From Reichenbachiella carrageenanivorans (lineage in GTDB: Bacteria; Bacteroidota; Bacteroidia; Cytophagales; Cyclobacteriaceae), in contig NZ_CP106735.1 in NCBI RefSeq assembly GCF_025639805.1, forward strand, positions 4,187,501-4,251,500: 64,000 nt of DNA. Direction: 5' to 3'. The stretch's first letter is position 1; each line of letters opens with the position of its first letter. Positions 48,525-56,736 of this stretch are shown piece by piece. The notes below the pieces were generated by a model. It had not been told where the DNA came from. It saw only the letters and a list, made by a program, of their open reading frames with translations, and made no database searches. A program made the position numbers and the translations under genes.

Positions 48525-51500
48525 TTAAAGGCCAATGTTGATTCCTAAAGTATAAACACGAGGGTTTGGTATGGCTCCAGCATCCAAGCCAGTTACCGTA
48601 TCTCGACCATCGGCGATGGCTTCTGGATCGTAGCCAGAGTAATTGCTAAATGTAAAAGCATTTCTAACACTCGCATATACTCTCAAAGAAGTCAACCAAT
48701 CCATTTTAGGAAGGTTATAACCTAGGGTGATGTTACTCACTTTTACAAAATCCCCTTTTTCTACAAATCTTGTAGACTGGATCAAATCTCCTGAAGCAGG
48801 AACATTGGTGGGATTCGCTTCTGTCCATTGGTTGATAAAGTCTTTTCCTGTAGGGTTGTTGATACCACCAGTGGTGAAACTCGTATAGGCTCTTGTTACA
48901 TTCAGGATATCATATCCATGAGCTCCCGTGACTAAAACATTCAAATCAAATCCTTTAAAAGTCACTGTACTGTTGAAGCCCCAGTTGAACTTTGGGGTAC
49001 CATATCCAATGATTCCTAACTCTGGTACTCCTGCAGTATCCAGTTTATACTTAGCAGTTCCTGGCTGGATATTATCAGCCAAATTGTCTAGTGAATCTTG
49101 AACAGAGTACACACCTAAATAGGTCTGCCCATAGATAGCACCTAAAGGCTCTCCTACTTTGTAGATATGTGTACCTAGACCATTGCCTGCCAATGTATTT
49201 GGCCCTGCGACTTGCTGCTCTAGTCCTCCAAGGCTAATTACCTCATTGTGGTTGAGTGCTCCTGTCAAAGTAGCATCCCAGCTTAATCCATTCGTATCTA
49301 TGATGGTAGATGATAATGCCATTTCAAAACCAGAGTTTTGTACCTCTCCTAGATTCACTTCAAGTTTGGCAGCAGTGTTGGCGCCGACAGCATACCCAGG
49401 CAATGGCCTACTTAAGAACAGGTTGTCTGTGTTTTTCTTATAATAATCTAGAGACAGTGTTAATCTTCCTTTGACCAATCTAAAATCCAAACCTGCGTTC
49501 AGCTGTTTGGTAGTTTCCCAAACTAAGTCTGGGTTTCCAATACGCCCAGGAGCCAATCCTATTGATATGTCAGTACCATTAACAGGGTAGTTCACATTGT
49601 CTGGGTCATCGTCTAACCTAGAATAGGTCACATAGTTGGCTACATTTTGGTTACCCGTGACGCCATAGCCTACTCTTACTTTGATGTCTTCAAGAAAACC
49701 TGTATTCTGAATAAATCCTAAATCTCCCATGTTGTAAGCCACAGCCAAAGATGGAAACACATCTGCCCGTTGGTCTTGTCTAAATCTTGATGATTCGTCT
49801 CTTCTCAAAGTAGCGGTGACAAGCAATGCGCTATTGAAGGTGTACTCTAGTCTTCCTAGCAAGGACCTCACAGCACTTCTACCATACGAACCTTCTACTG
49901 TTCTATTTTGAGCCAACTGAGCTTGTACAAATCCTGCAGGGAAAAGATAGTTCTCTGCTAAAAAATTGGCTCCTCTTGTCTCATTTTCCGTGATTTCGTA
50001 GATTCCCATCATTTTAATGTTGTGATCTCCGAATGATTTCTGGTAGGTCAGAATGTTACTACTTTGGAAATTTGTTCTCTGATTGCCACTATATCCTGCA
50101 CGTGCTTGCTGACTACCACTCGATTGGTAAATACCCAATTCGCTATAGCTTTCGCTGTGAAGGTTTAATGTAGATAATCCCAAAATTGTGCTCACTGTTA
50201 ATCCATCTATAATTTCATAAGACAAATTCAAATTGGCATTGAACCGATCTTGCCAACGGTAATTGTTTCTGAAGTTTTGATCATGCACAGGATTGGTTCT
50301 TTGGGTACCATAATCTGATTCTACATAGGGAATCCCATTTTCATCAAAAAGTGGTTTAGTGGGATCATATGTCACAGCGGAAAGTACTCCTGACCGTACA
50401 TCACCACTGGCTCTATAGCCATTTCCATTAGAGTTAGTCACCAGGTTTTTGGTCGTCTCACGACTAGCAAAGAGGTTTAATCCTACTTTCAATTTATCAG
50501 TGACATCTACATCGATATTGCTACGAAGGCTTTTTCTATTGTAGTCTGTATTGATAATCATTCCTGTCTGATTCACTAGGTTGGCAGAAATAAAATAGCC
50601 CACTCTACCTTCTTTGCCTGCTACAGAAGCTTGCATGTTATCTGTAATTGCAGCTTGAAAATACTCCTGATTATAGTCTACAGGATTGGTGGTAGACAAA
50701 ACAGTATCTGGAATAGAATGAGCAAACTGATCTACAGACATGAGGTAATCCAATTTTTGTGGTCTTTCTGAGACACTGTGGAAGTACTCAATATTAACCT
50801 TAGGAGCTCCTGTACCCTTTCTTGTAGTGACCAAGATCACACCATTGGCTCCACGAGCACCATAGATAGCACTTGCCGAAGCATCCTTTAGCACATCGAT
50901 AGATTGAATATCGCTGGTGTTCAAAGAGCTCAGACTTCCACCAATGACACCGTCTATTACGATCAGAGGATCATTGTTTCCTGTGATTGAATTTGCACCA
51001 CGAATTCTAATTTTGATGTCTCCTCCAGGAGTACCAGCTGGATTAGTAATCGCTACACCAGCTGCACGCCCCTTCATGGCATCTTCTACTCTAAATACTG
51101 GCTGCTCTCTAAAGTCTTCGGCTGTGATTTGTGAAATGGCTCCAGTAAGATCACTCTTTTTCTGAGTACCATATCCTACTACAACTACTTCTTCCAATTG
51201 CTCTGCATCTGGGTCTAGTTGCACATCGATCGTACTACGACCTGATACAGGCACCTCTTTGGACAAATAACCGATATATGAAATTGCTAAAGTGGCTCCC
51301 TCTGATACGGATATTTTATAATCTCCATTAAAATCAGTAACTGAACCATTACTAGTCCCTTTTTCGATAATAGTAGCCCCAGGCAAACCTGTTCCCGTCT
51401 CATCAGTCACTCTTCCTGAAATCTCAATTTGCTCCAAAGCTACAGTGAGACGTTCCGTATGTTTACTTTTTCGAGGACTGATATTGATATTGTTGTTTAC

Positions 51501-51836
51501 TTGTTTGAACTGTAAATCTGCCTCCTTAGACACTTTAAGTAAAACGTCTCCTACCGAAGCGTTTTTAGTATTCACATTCAATTTGGTTTTATTAGCAGTC
51601 ATCTCTTGGCTGCTGTAAGTAAACTGATAATCAGTCTGGGATTCGAGTGCTTGGATCAGTTCTAACACACTCGCATTTTGGAGTTCTAGGTCTACCGACA
51701 CCTCCTTTACACTAACGGCCTTTTGAGCCTCTAACTCGCCTGCCAGGAGCAAATTCATGCACAGACATTGAGTGATTACACCAACTAGTGATACTCTCAT
51801 GGCAAATGTTTTTAGTCTTTGTAATTTGTTTATCAT
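48525..51836 (-). CDS. susC: SusC/RagA-family TonB-dependent receptor with STN domain
   Basis: 1103 residues: signal peptide, secretin/TonB STN domain at about 50-115 (VLELIQALESQTDYQFTYSS), a carboxypeptidase-D-like domain at 140-210 (GRVTDETGTGLPGATI), the SusC-specific VVVGYGTQKK TonB region, plug and barrel. The STN extension marks a receptor that contacts a FecR anti-sigma factor, and the FecR/ECF-sigma pair lies directly upstream. It imports oligosaccharides across the outer membrane with SusD, using TonB energy. The start at 51836 is preceded by a 121-bp leader that contains two hairpins and a possible antisense transcript. Confidence 0.95.
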   Translation of the reverse strand: MINKLQRLKTFAMRVSLVGVITQCLCMNLLLAGELEAQKAVSVKEVSVDLELQNASVLELIQALESQTDYQFTYSSQEMTANKTKLNVNTKNASVGDVLLKVSKEADLQFKQVNNNINISPRKSKHTERLTVALEQIEISGRVTDETGTGLPGATIIEKGTSNGSVTDFNGDYKISVSEGATLAISYIGYLSKEVPVSGRSTIDVQLDPDAEQLEEVVVVGYGTQKKSDLTGAISQITAEDFREQPVFRVEDAMKGRAAGVAITNPAGTPGGDIKIRIRGANSITGNNDPLIVIDGVIGGSLSSLNTSDIQSIDVLKDASASAIYGARGANGVILVTTRKGTGAPKVNIEYFHSVSERPQKLDYLMSVDQFAHSIPDTVLSTTNPVDYNQEYFQAAITDNMQASVAGKEGRVGYFISANLVNQTGMIINTDYNRKSLRSNIDVDVTDKLKVGLNLFASRETTKNLVTNSNGNGYRASGDVRSGVLSAVTYDPTKPLFDENGIPYVESDYGTQRTNPVHDQNFRNNYRWQDRFNANLNLSYEIIDGLTVSTILGLSTLNLHSESYSELGIYQSSGSQQARAGYSGNQRTNFQSSNILTYQKSFGDHNIKMMGIYEITENETRGANFLAENYLFPAGFVQAQLAQNRTVEGSYGRSAVRSLLGRLEYTFNSALLVTATLRRDESSRFRQDQRADVFPSLAVAYNMGDLGFIQNTGFLEDIKVRVGYGVTGNQNVANYVTYSRLDDDPDNVNYPVNGTDISIGLAPGRIGNPDLVWETTKQLNAGLDFRLVKGRLTLSLDYYKKNTDNLFLSRPLPGYAVGANTAAKLEVNLGEVQNSGFEMALSSTIIDTNGLSWDATLTGALNHNEVISLGGLEQQVAGPNTLAGNGLGTHIYKVGEPLGAIYGQTYLGVYSVQDSLDNLADNIQPGTAKYKLDTAGVPELGIIGYGTPKFNWGFNSTVTFKGFDLNVLVTGAHGYDILNVTRAYTSFTTGGINNPTGKDFINQWTEANPTNVPASGDLIQSTRFVEKGDFVKVSNITLGYNLPKMDWLTSLRVYASVRNAFTFSNYSGYDPEAIADGRDTVTGLDAGAIPNPRVYTLGINIGL

Positions 51837-51944
51837 ACTTTTGTTAAGATTAATTAAACGTTAATTAAGTGCATTGTCTGGCCGAGAAAGCGATTGACAA
51901 TGCGTGAATTGGAACCGATAATTTGGCGATTATCGGTTTTTTTT
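51836..51944 (+). ncRNA. Candidate antisense RNA opposite the susC leader
   Basis: On the plus strand a -7-like TACTTTTG box lies at 51836-51843, followed by an inverted repeat (GCATTGTC 51871-51878 / GACAATGC 51896-51903) and a canonical terminator (AACCGATAAT 51913-51922 / ATTATCGGTT 51929-51938 with T-run to 51944). The T-run lies only on the plus strand, opposite to all neighbouring genes. A transcript of about 95 nt would be antisense to the susC leader. cis-encoded antisense RNAs repressing polysaccharide loci (DonS type) are known in Bacteroides. No good -33 TTG was found at the right distance. Confidence 0.4.
51913..51944 (+). terminator. Plus-strand terminator in the fecR-susC gap
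   Basis: A perfect 10-bp stem with a 6-nt loop and eight T's on the plus strand. On the minus strand the run of A's precedes the stem, so it should not terminate fecR-to-susC transcription efficiently. Confidence 0.65.
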
Positions 51945-51957
51945 ATGTGGTCATGTT

Positions 51958-52980
51958 TCAATTCTCATAAGCATCAAATTTTAGTTGTACATTTTTACCT
52001 TCTATTTCAAACTGGAATCCATTGACATACCCCATACTAGTCAGTACACTGTGTAGAGACTGTCGTTCAAAAGACCCTGTATAAGTCAATACACTACTTG
52101 GGTTATTTTCGAGCTGGATAGACACACCATACCACCTCGATAGTTTCTGTATGATCTCTTTTAACGCCGCCTGATTAAAGCTCAAAACACCGTCTTTCCA
52201 GCCATTAGCCATCACAGGATCAAAGGCCTCTACGGCAGATAAGGCTTTCTTTTCTTTATCATAAGTCACTTGCTGACCTGGGTCTAAAAATACCTTCTGG
52301 GTAGCAGGCGACTCCATATTGGTCACAGAGACCTTGCCTGTAGATAGGCTCACGATCGTCTGATCCCCTACAGTATGGCCATATACATTGAATGACGTAC
52401 CGAGAGCTCTCACTTTTATATTGTCGCATATCACATAAAATGGCTTCTGACTTTTCGCTACATTGAAAAAAGCCTCGCCTTCTAGCCATATGGTTCGGGC
52501 AGTGTCCGAAAACTCTCGTGCATAGGCTATTTGACTATCCGAATTGAGCTGAACCACAGTACCATCTTTTAGATGAATTTTAGTTTTCACCCCGTCGATA
52601 TTGCTCTTTGTCACCATGACGGGAGATGCGATGCGGTCAGGCTGGTCTAGATATTGAATGCTCATGATGGCAAGCCCTGCAATTAATATCAGTGAGGCAG
52701 CAATTTTCATCACCAGTGCATACTGCTTGGTTTCTTTTGGTTTTTGAAAACTGGCATTCTTGCCTATGGTCTCTTCCCATAGGCTGTTTTTCAATTCATT
52801 GGTTTTGTACCGTGCCACTTTCATTTGGGTAGGTGCTTGCCAATGGTTCTTTATTCCTTCATATATTTCCCTATTCTTCTCACTTGAGTTCACCCATTCC
52901 TGTAGGATCTGCTCATCTTCTTTATCTTGGCTATTGGCTAAATGCCTAGATATAATCACATATATGTTGTCTCTTTTCAT
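51958..52980 (-). CDS. FecR-family anti-sigma factor
   Basis: 340 residues from the ATG at 52980 (MKRDNIYVIISRHL). An N-terminal sigma-binding region precedes one membrane segment near 95-113 (IAASLILIAGLAIMSI). A periplasmic FecR domain follows (TKIHLKDGTVVQLNSDSQI, WLEGEAFFNVAKSQKPF, VRALGTSFNVY) and then a DUF4974 C-terminal domain (QAALKEIIQKLSRWYGV). It holds the ECF sigma factor inactive until the STN domain of SusC signals substrate. It is transcribed after the sigma gene with a strong hairpin between them, and ahead of susC. Confidence 0.93.
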   Translation of the reverse strand: MKRDNIYVIISRHLANSQDKEDEQILQEWVNSSEKNREIYEGIKNHWQAPTQMKVARYKTNELKNSLWEETIGKNASFQKPKETKQYALVMKIAASLILIAGLAIMSIQYLDQPDRIASPVMVTKSNIDGVKTKIHLKDGTVVQLNSDSQIAYAREFSDTARTIWLEGEAFFNVAKSQKPFYVICDNIKVRALGTSFNVYGHTVGDQTIVSLSTGKVSVTNMESPATQKVFLDPGQQVTYDKEKKALSAVEAFDPVMANGWKDGVLSFNQAALKEIIQKLSRWYGVSIQLENNPSSVLTYTGSFERQSLHSVLTSMGYVNGFQFEIEGKNVQLKFDAYEN

Positions 52981-53033
52981 TAGACTATTCAAAAAAATTA
53001 TACTATAAAGACCCAAGTAAACCTTCAACACGT

Positions 53034-53072
53034 AATGCTTCCGAAAAAAAGTTTCATTTTTTCGGAAGCATT
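53034..53072 (-). promoter_or_regulatory. Strong hairpin between the sigma-factor and fecR genes
   Basis: AATGCTTCCGAAAAAA (53034-53049) pairs perfectly with TTTTTTCGGAAGCATT (53057-53072) over a 7-nt loop. The stem itself supplies U's on both strands, but no extra T-run follows on the minus strand. It may attenuate or process the sigma-fecR message. Confidence 0.65.
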
Positions 53073-53091
53073 AGGCGAGTGCATAACGGCG

Positions 53092-53697
53092 TTAAAAAAA
53101 TTGGGCCAGACCACGAGGAAACATCTTACGGATTTTGGGATGATGTCTTTGATTTTGCAAAAAATCTTTGAGTGCAAGGCAAAGATCTTTGGTAGCGAGC
53201 TCTAAGTGTTTTTCAACGGTTCGGTGGGATATCCCTAAGAGCTCAGACACCTCATCTATATAAAAACCATCTTCACGCAGGAGTCTGTAGACCATCTGAC
53301 GCTGAGCAGGCAGTTCTTTTACTTTTTCTTCCAACACGTCAAAGACCTGCCTGTCTTTGACGTGTTGGAAGGGGGTATGGTCATACAGCCTGTATTCAGT
53401 CGTTTCATCTAGTGCGATTGTTAAGTTTCTCTTACGATCCCTCAGCCAGTTTAGGCTCTTGTTTTTGACACTAATGTATAGATAGGCACTGACCCTTTTT
53501 ATTTCCTGTTGCTTTTTTGTGTCGCTCAATAGGCTATAAAAGACATCCGAAACCACTTCCTCGGCTCCAAGTGAACACTTGACATAGCTCAAGCTAAAAT
53601 TGAAAAGTTTCGGATAAAAATGGTCGAAAAACAAGTCATAAGACTTTTTGTCTTTCTTCACGCAAATCAATTTCCAAGTTTCGTCTATGTCGATCAT
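53092..53697 (-). CDS. ECF sigma-70 factor (Bacteroidetes expansion family)
   Basis: 201 residues with sigma region 2 (FFDHFYPKLFNFSLSYVK, AYLYISVKNKSLNWLRDRKR) and region 4 (ELPAQRQMVYRLLREDGFYIDEVSELLGISHRTVEKHL). It is the partner of the FecR protein encoded next to it, and the pair controls the following susCD genes in response to the transported glycan. It lies 75 bp downstream of the kinase/transporter operon, on the same strand, so read-through from there is possible. Confidence 0.93.
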   Translation of the reverse strand: MIDIDETWKLICVKKDKKSYDLFFDHFYPKLFNFSLSYVKCSLGAEEVVSDVFYSLLSDTKKQQEIKRVSAYLYISVKNKSLNWLRDRKRNLTIALDETTEYRLYDHTPFQHVKDRQVFDVLEEKVKELPAQRQMVYRLLREDGFYIDEVSELLGISHRTVEKHLELATKDLCLALKDFLQNQRHHPKIRKMFPRGLAQFF

Positions 53698-53772
53698 TGC
53701 CTTTAGGTTTATTGTGGCCTCATTTTCTTCTATTTATCTCGTATGCTGGCCCATGCAGTATCATAGGTTGAT

Positions 53773-54414
53773 TCAATCTCTCGGCTGTTCATATTTAGCA
53801 TTCAAAGCGAACTTATCGAATGCAAACCCATCCTCTCGCATGGAAAACTGAATCGTATGCATGCCAGGCTTATCTATATTCAGATAGATCAACCCTTCTT
53901 CTCCACAATGGGCTTCTTTGGTTCTTTGCTTGCTCGCCCATGTCCACTGGTTCTTGCCTGCGCACCATTGCATTCTCTGGCCTGATTCAGGCCATTCTCC
54001 ATTTATTCCCACATGTATTCCATTGTCTTCTTTGCCCGTAGAAAAGGCCCTGCCCCACACATAATATTTCCCTGGGTTAGTGAATTTAACTTTGTATTTC
54101 AAAATCGAAATACCTGGTTCATTGCTGAAATTGACTCCTGCAATGAGTGGATCATCGTGTGTGACACGCGTATCGGGAAGTAGCTCTACAAAAGCCCCTC
54201 TGCTCGCCGAAAGATACTCCAGAGAATCTCCATCCAGATCATGTCGAACAGCGGTTTTGGACATCACATGCCACGTTCGGTCGCTACTATTCGTCTGCTC
54301 GAAAAAGCGTTCAGCTTCTACCTCCACATAGCCATTTTTCTCTTTGCTCACCTGAGCATGCAGAGATGAAAGGCAAAACAATATTCCACAAACTAATAGA
54401 CATGTTCTTTTCAT
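53773..54414 (-). CDS. Secreted carbohydrate-binding-module-like protein
   Basis: 213 residues with a signal peptide (ending SLHAQ). The body is a beta-sandwich with CBM35/malectin-like features: GYVEVEAERFFEQ at the start, KYYVWGRAFSTGKEDNGIHV in the middle, and GMHTIQFSMREDGFAFDKFALN at the end. No catalytic motif was seen. It is probably a periplasmic or surface sugar-binding protein. Its ATG overlaps the oxidoreductase stop by 4 bp, making it the last gene of the kinase operon. Confidence 0.7.
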   Translation of the reverse strand: MKRTCLLVCGILFCLSSLHAQVSKEKNGYVEVEAERFFEQTNSSDRTWHVMSKTAVRHDLDGDSLEYLSASRGAFVELLPDTRVTHDDPLIAGVNFSNEPGISILKYKVKFTNPGKYYVWGRAFSTGKEDNGIHVGINGEWPESGQRMQWCAGKNQWTWASKQRTKEAHCGEEGLIYLNIDKPGMHTIQFSMREDGFAFDKFALNAKYEQPRD

Positions 54415-55487
54415 GAGATAGATTTCAAAGGATTCGACAGGTGTTTTTTTAGTGTGTCATGATGGCTCACTTCTATTGGCATATTAGCCTCCGCTGATTG
54501 ATAAATCATTTCTTGCACCGTCAATGATTTCAGGTAATCATCTCCATTGGTTTCGAATTCGGAAGCCGTAATCAGACCATCTATAAAATGACGCTGGGTG
54601 TGGTAGACACAATCTCCCGAAAAGTTGGTGTTTTCATGTACATAGTCATGTTGTTCTTCGGGTTTGCCCAATTTCTGTATGGTCAATCGCCCATCAGGAT
54701 AAAGCCGAAGTGTACCTTGCATCCCTTCAAGTAGCATTTCACCAAAAGTATATCTACTATCTGGGTAGTTAGGTTCGTTGTATCGGCTAGCGTCCCATGT
54801 CGCAAAAAGTCCATTATCGAACTCAAATTGCACATTAGCCCAATCTTCACCAGCTATCACAGGGTTCAGTTTTCTTACCCGAGCGTTTACCCGACACACC
54901 TCTCCAAACAAATACCTAAAAGTGTCGATAAAATGAATGCCATTTTCATAAATCAGCAATCGAGGATAATTTCTAAAATAGGGTTGTCTTGGGATGTAGG
55001 CATTTTCGCCCCAGCCATCTCCCATTCTACTTCTAAAATAAACGGTATGGACTTGACCTAAAATGTCGGCATCCAAAAGACGTTTCATCTCTCTATACCA
55101 AGGTTGAAAACGCCAATTTTCGTGCACCATAAATCGCACACCAGTAGCCTTGACCAGCTGTACCAGTGCAATAGCTTCTGCAAGATTCGGTGCTAGTGGT
55201 TTCTGACAAATGATGTGAATACCTCTGGTGGCGGCATATTCACAAATTTCTAAATGAGACTCAGGAGGCGTAATGATATCTATAAAATCAGGACGCTCTG
55301 CGTCTATCATTTCTTTGTAATCTGTATAATGCTTAGGTATGTTGTATTTCTGCTGAATCGCTTGTCCACTCTCTAGGCTACGATTACAAATAGCTACGAT
55401 GGCTACCTCTGGGATTCGATCCCAAGCTTCATATTGAAAATGGCTGAAATACCCAGCCCCAACAGCTACCCCTTTATATTTTTTCAT
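54411..55487 (-). CDS. Gfo/Idh/MocA-family oxidoreductase
   Basis: 358 residues: an N-terminal Rossmann domain (GVAVGAGYFSHFQYEAW, VAIVAICNRS, DIITPPESHLE, ICQKPLAPN with the catalytic Lys) and a C-terminal alpha/beta substrate domain (FMVHENWRFQPWYREMKRLL). The family uses NAD(P) to oxidise or reduce sugars, inositols or sugar acids in the cytoplasm. Context points to a sugar-acid intermediate, but the substrate is unknown. It overlaps the transporter gene by 14 bp and the CBM-like gene by 4 bp. Confidence 0.88.
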   Translation of the reverse strand: MKKYKGVAVGAGYFSHFQYEAWDRIPEVAIVAICNRSLESGQAIQQKYNIPKHYTDYKEMIDAERPDFIDIITPPESHLEICEYAATRGIHIICQKPLAPNLAEAIALVQLVKATGVRFMVHENWRFQPWYREMKRLLDADILGQVHTVYFRSRMGDGWGENAYIPRQPYFRNYPRLLIYENGIHFIDTFRYLFGEVCRVNARVRKLNPVIAGEDWANVQFEFDNGLFATWDASRYNEPNYPDSRYTFGEMLLEGMQGTLRLYPDGRLTIQKLGKPEEQHDYVHENTNFSGDCVYHTQRHFIDGLITASEFETNGDDYLKSLTVQEMIYQSAEANMPIEVSHHDTLKKHLSNPLKSIS

Positions 55488-56736
55488 TCAATATAGATTT
55501 TGAAGGATTCATCAGTAGCCAAGCCAATATGGCAATCGCTACAAACACACCTGAAATGATAAAGAACGTGTCCGCAGTACCCGTCCACTTGATTAGATAT
55601 GGAAATAGTATGGCCGTGACAAATGAGCCTACATTTCCGGCCATATTCATAGCCCCAGAGACTGCTCCTGCATTGGCCTTGCCTACATCCATACAAAAGG
55701 ACCAAGAGGGACTCAAAGTCATATCTGCCCCAAATACAGCAACCGACAGTCCGGCTACGGCGATTACAATAGAAGACGACGACAATATGACCAATACGCC
55801 AATGCCCACTAAAACAAACCCAATAATGGCTGGAATAGAACGGGACCTCCGCCAGTGCCCACTTTTGTATATTCTATCTACCAACCAGCCAGAAAACCAG
55901 TTGCCGAATGCCCCACAGATCAGGGGAAACATCGAATACACACTGGCCTCCAAGGCTGTCACCTGAAAACGCTCTGCCAGGTAAGGCAACATCCACGTAA
56001 GGCAAAAGAAGAAAATGAAATTGCTACTGAAATATTGTGCCATGGCCAACCAAAGATTCGTAGACTTGAGCAAGGTGCTGATGGGCAGTGACTTGACCTG
56101 TATCTGATCTATTGCTTGCCTTTGCTCCACAATCATTTTTTTTTCAGCCTCACTCACTCCTGCATGCTCCTCTGGCATGTCGCGAAACCACTCATACCAA
56201 AAGTACGCCCAAACCAAGCCTATCCCCCCCATCAAATAGAAACTCCACCGCCAACCAAAACTAGCAATCACCCAAGTGATCAGCGGAAAGGCAAAAGCCG
56301 CTCCCAATCTTGAGCCCGAAAAATTGATGCCTGTGACTACCCCTCGCTCCCGAAGAGGTATCCAAGTCAGGTTGGCTCTAGAGATCCCTGGAAATGCACC
56401 CGCTTCGCCTGCTCCAAAAAGAAAACGAACGATAAGCATGGTAACAAAATTCCAAGCCAGTCCCGTAGCCAAAGTAAAAAATGACCATACCGAGACAATC
56501 CACGCAATTACTCGTCGAGGCCCATACTTGTCGGACATCAATCCCGCAGGCACTTGAAACAACGCATAGCCCAATGCAAAAGCTGACATGACCCAGCCCA
56601 ATTGAGGGTCAGACAAACCCAAATCTTTACCTATAAAACCTTTAGCCGCAGATATACCTACTCGGTCTATATACAGTAATAAAGTGAGTGAAAAAGTGGA
56701 TATGACTAGCTTATATCTAACCGGAAAATAGCTCAT
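55474..56736 (-). CDS. MFS transporter, hexuronate (ACS/ExuT-like) type
   Basis: 420 residues with twelve predicted membrane segments. The ACS-family features are clear: LLYIDRVGISAAKGFIGKDLG in the first segments, PAGLMSDKYGPRRVI as motif A, FGAGEAGAFPGISRANLTWIPLRERG as the ACS signature, and the second-half motif WFSGWLVDRIY. Members import uronates, glucarate and related sugar acids with protons. It is translationally coupled between the kinase (4-bp overlap) and the oxidoreductase (14-bp overlap), so it probably brings in the substrate of these enzymes. Confidence 0.88.
   Translation of the reverse strand: MSYFPVRYKLVISTFSLTLLLYIDRVGISAAKGFIGKDLGLSDPQLGWVMSAFALGYALFQVPAGLMSDKYGPRRVIAWIVSVWSFFTLATGLAWNFVTMLIVRFLFGAGEAGAFPGISRANLTWIPLRERGVVTGINFSGSRLGAAFAFPLITWVIASFGWRWSFYLMGGIGLVWAYFWYEWFRDMPEEHAGVSEAEKKMIVEQRQAIDQIQVKSLPISTLLKSTNLWLAMAQYFSSNFIFFFCLTWMLPYLAERFQVTALEASVYSMFPLICGAFGNWFSGWLVDRIYKSGHWRRSRSIPAIIGFVLVGIGVLVILSSSSIVIAVAGLSVAVFGADMTLSPSWSFCMDVGKANAGAVSGAMNMAGNVGSFVTAILFPYLIKWTGTADTFFIISGVFVAIAILAWLLMNPSKSILNEKI

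Noticed and set aside
51850..51868. TTAATTAA-ACG-TTAATTAA direct repeat in the susC leader
   Set aside because: Very AT-rich sequence in an AT-rich leader; without a known regulator motif it is not worth a separate claim.
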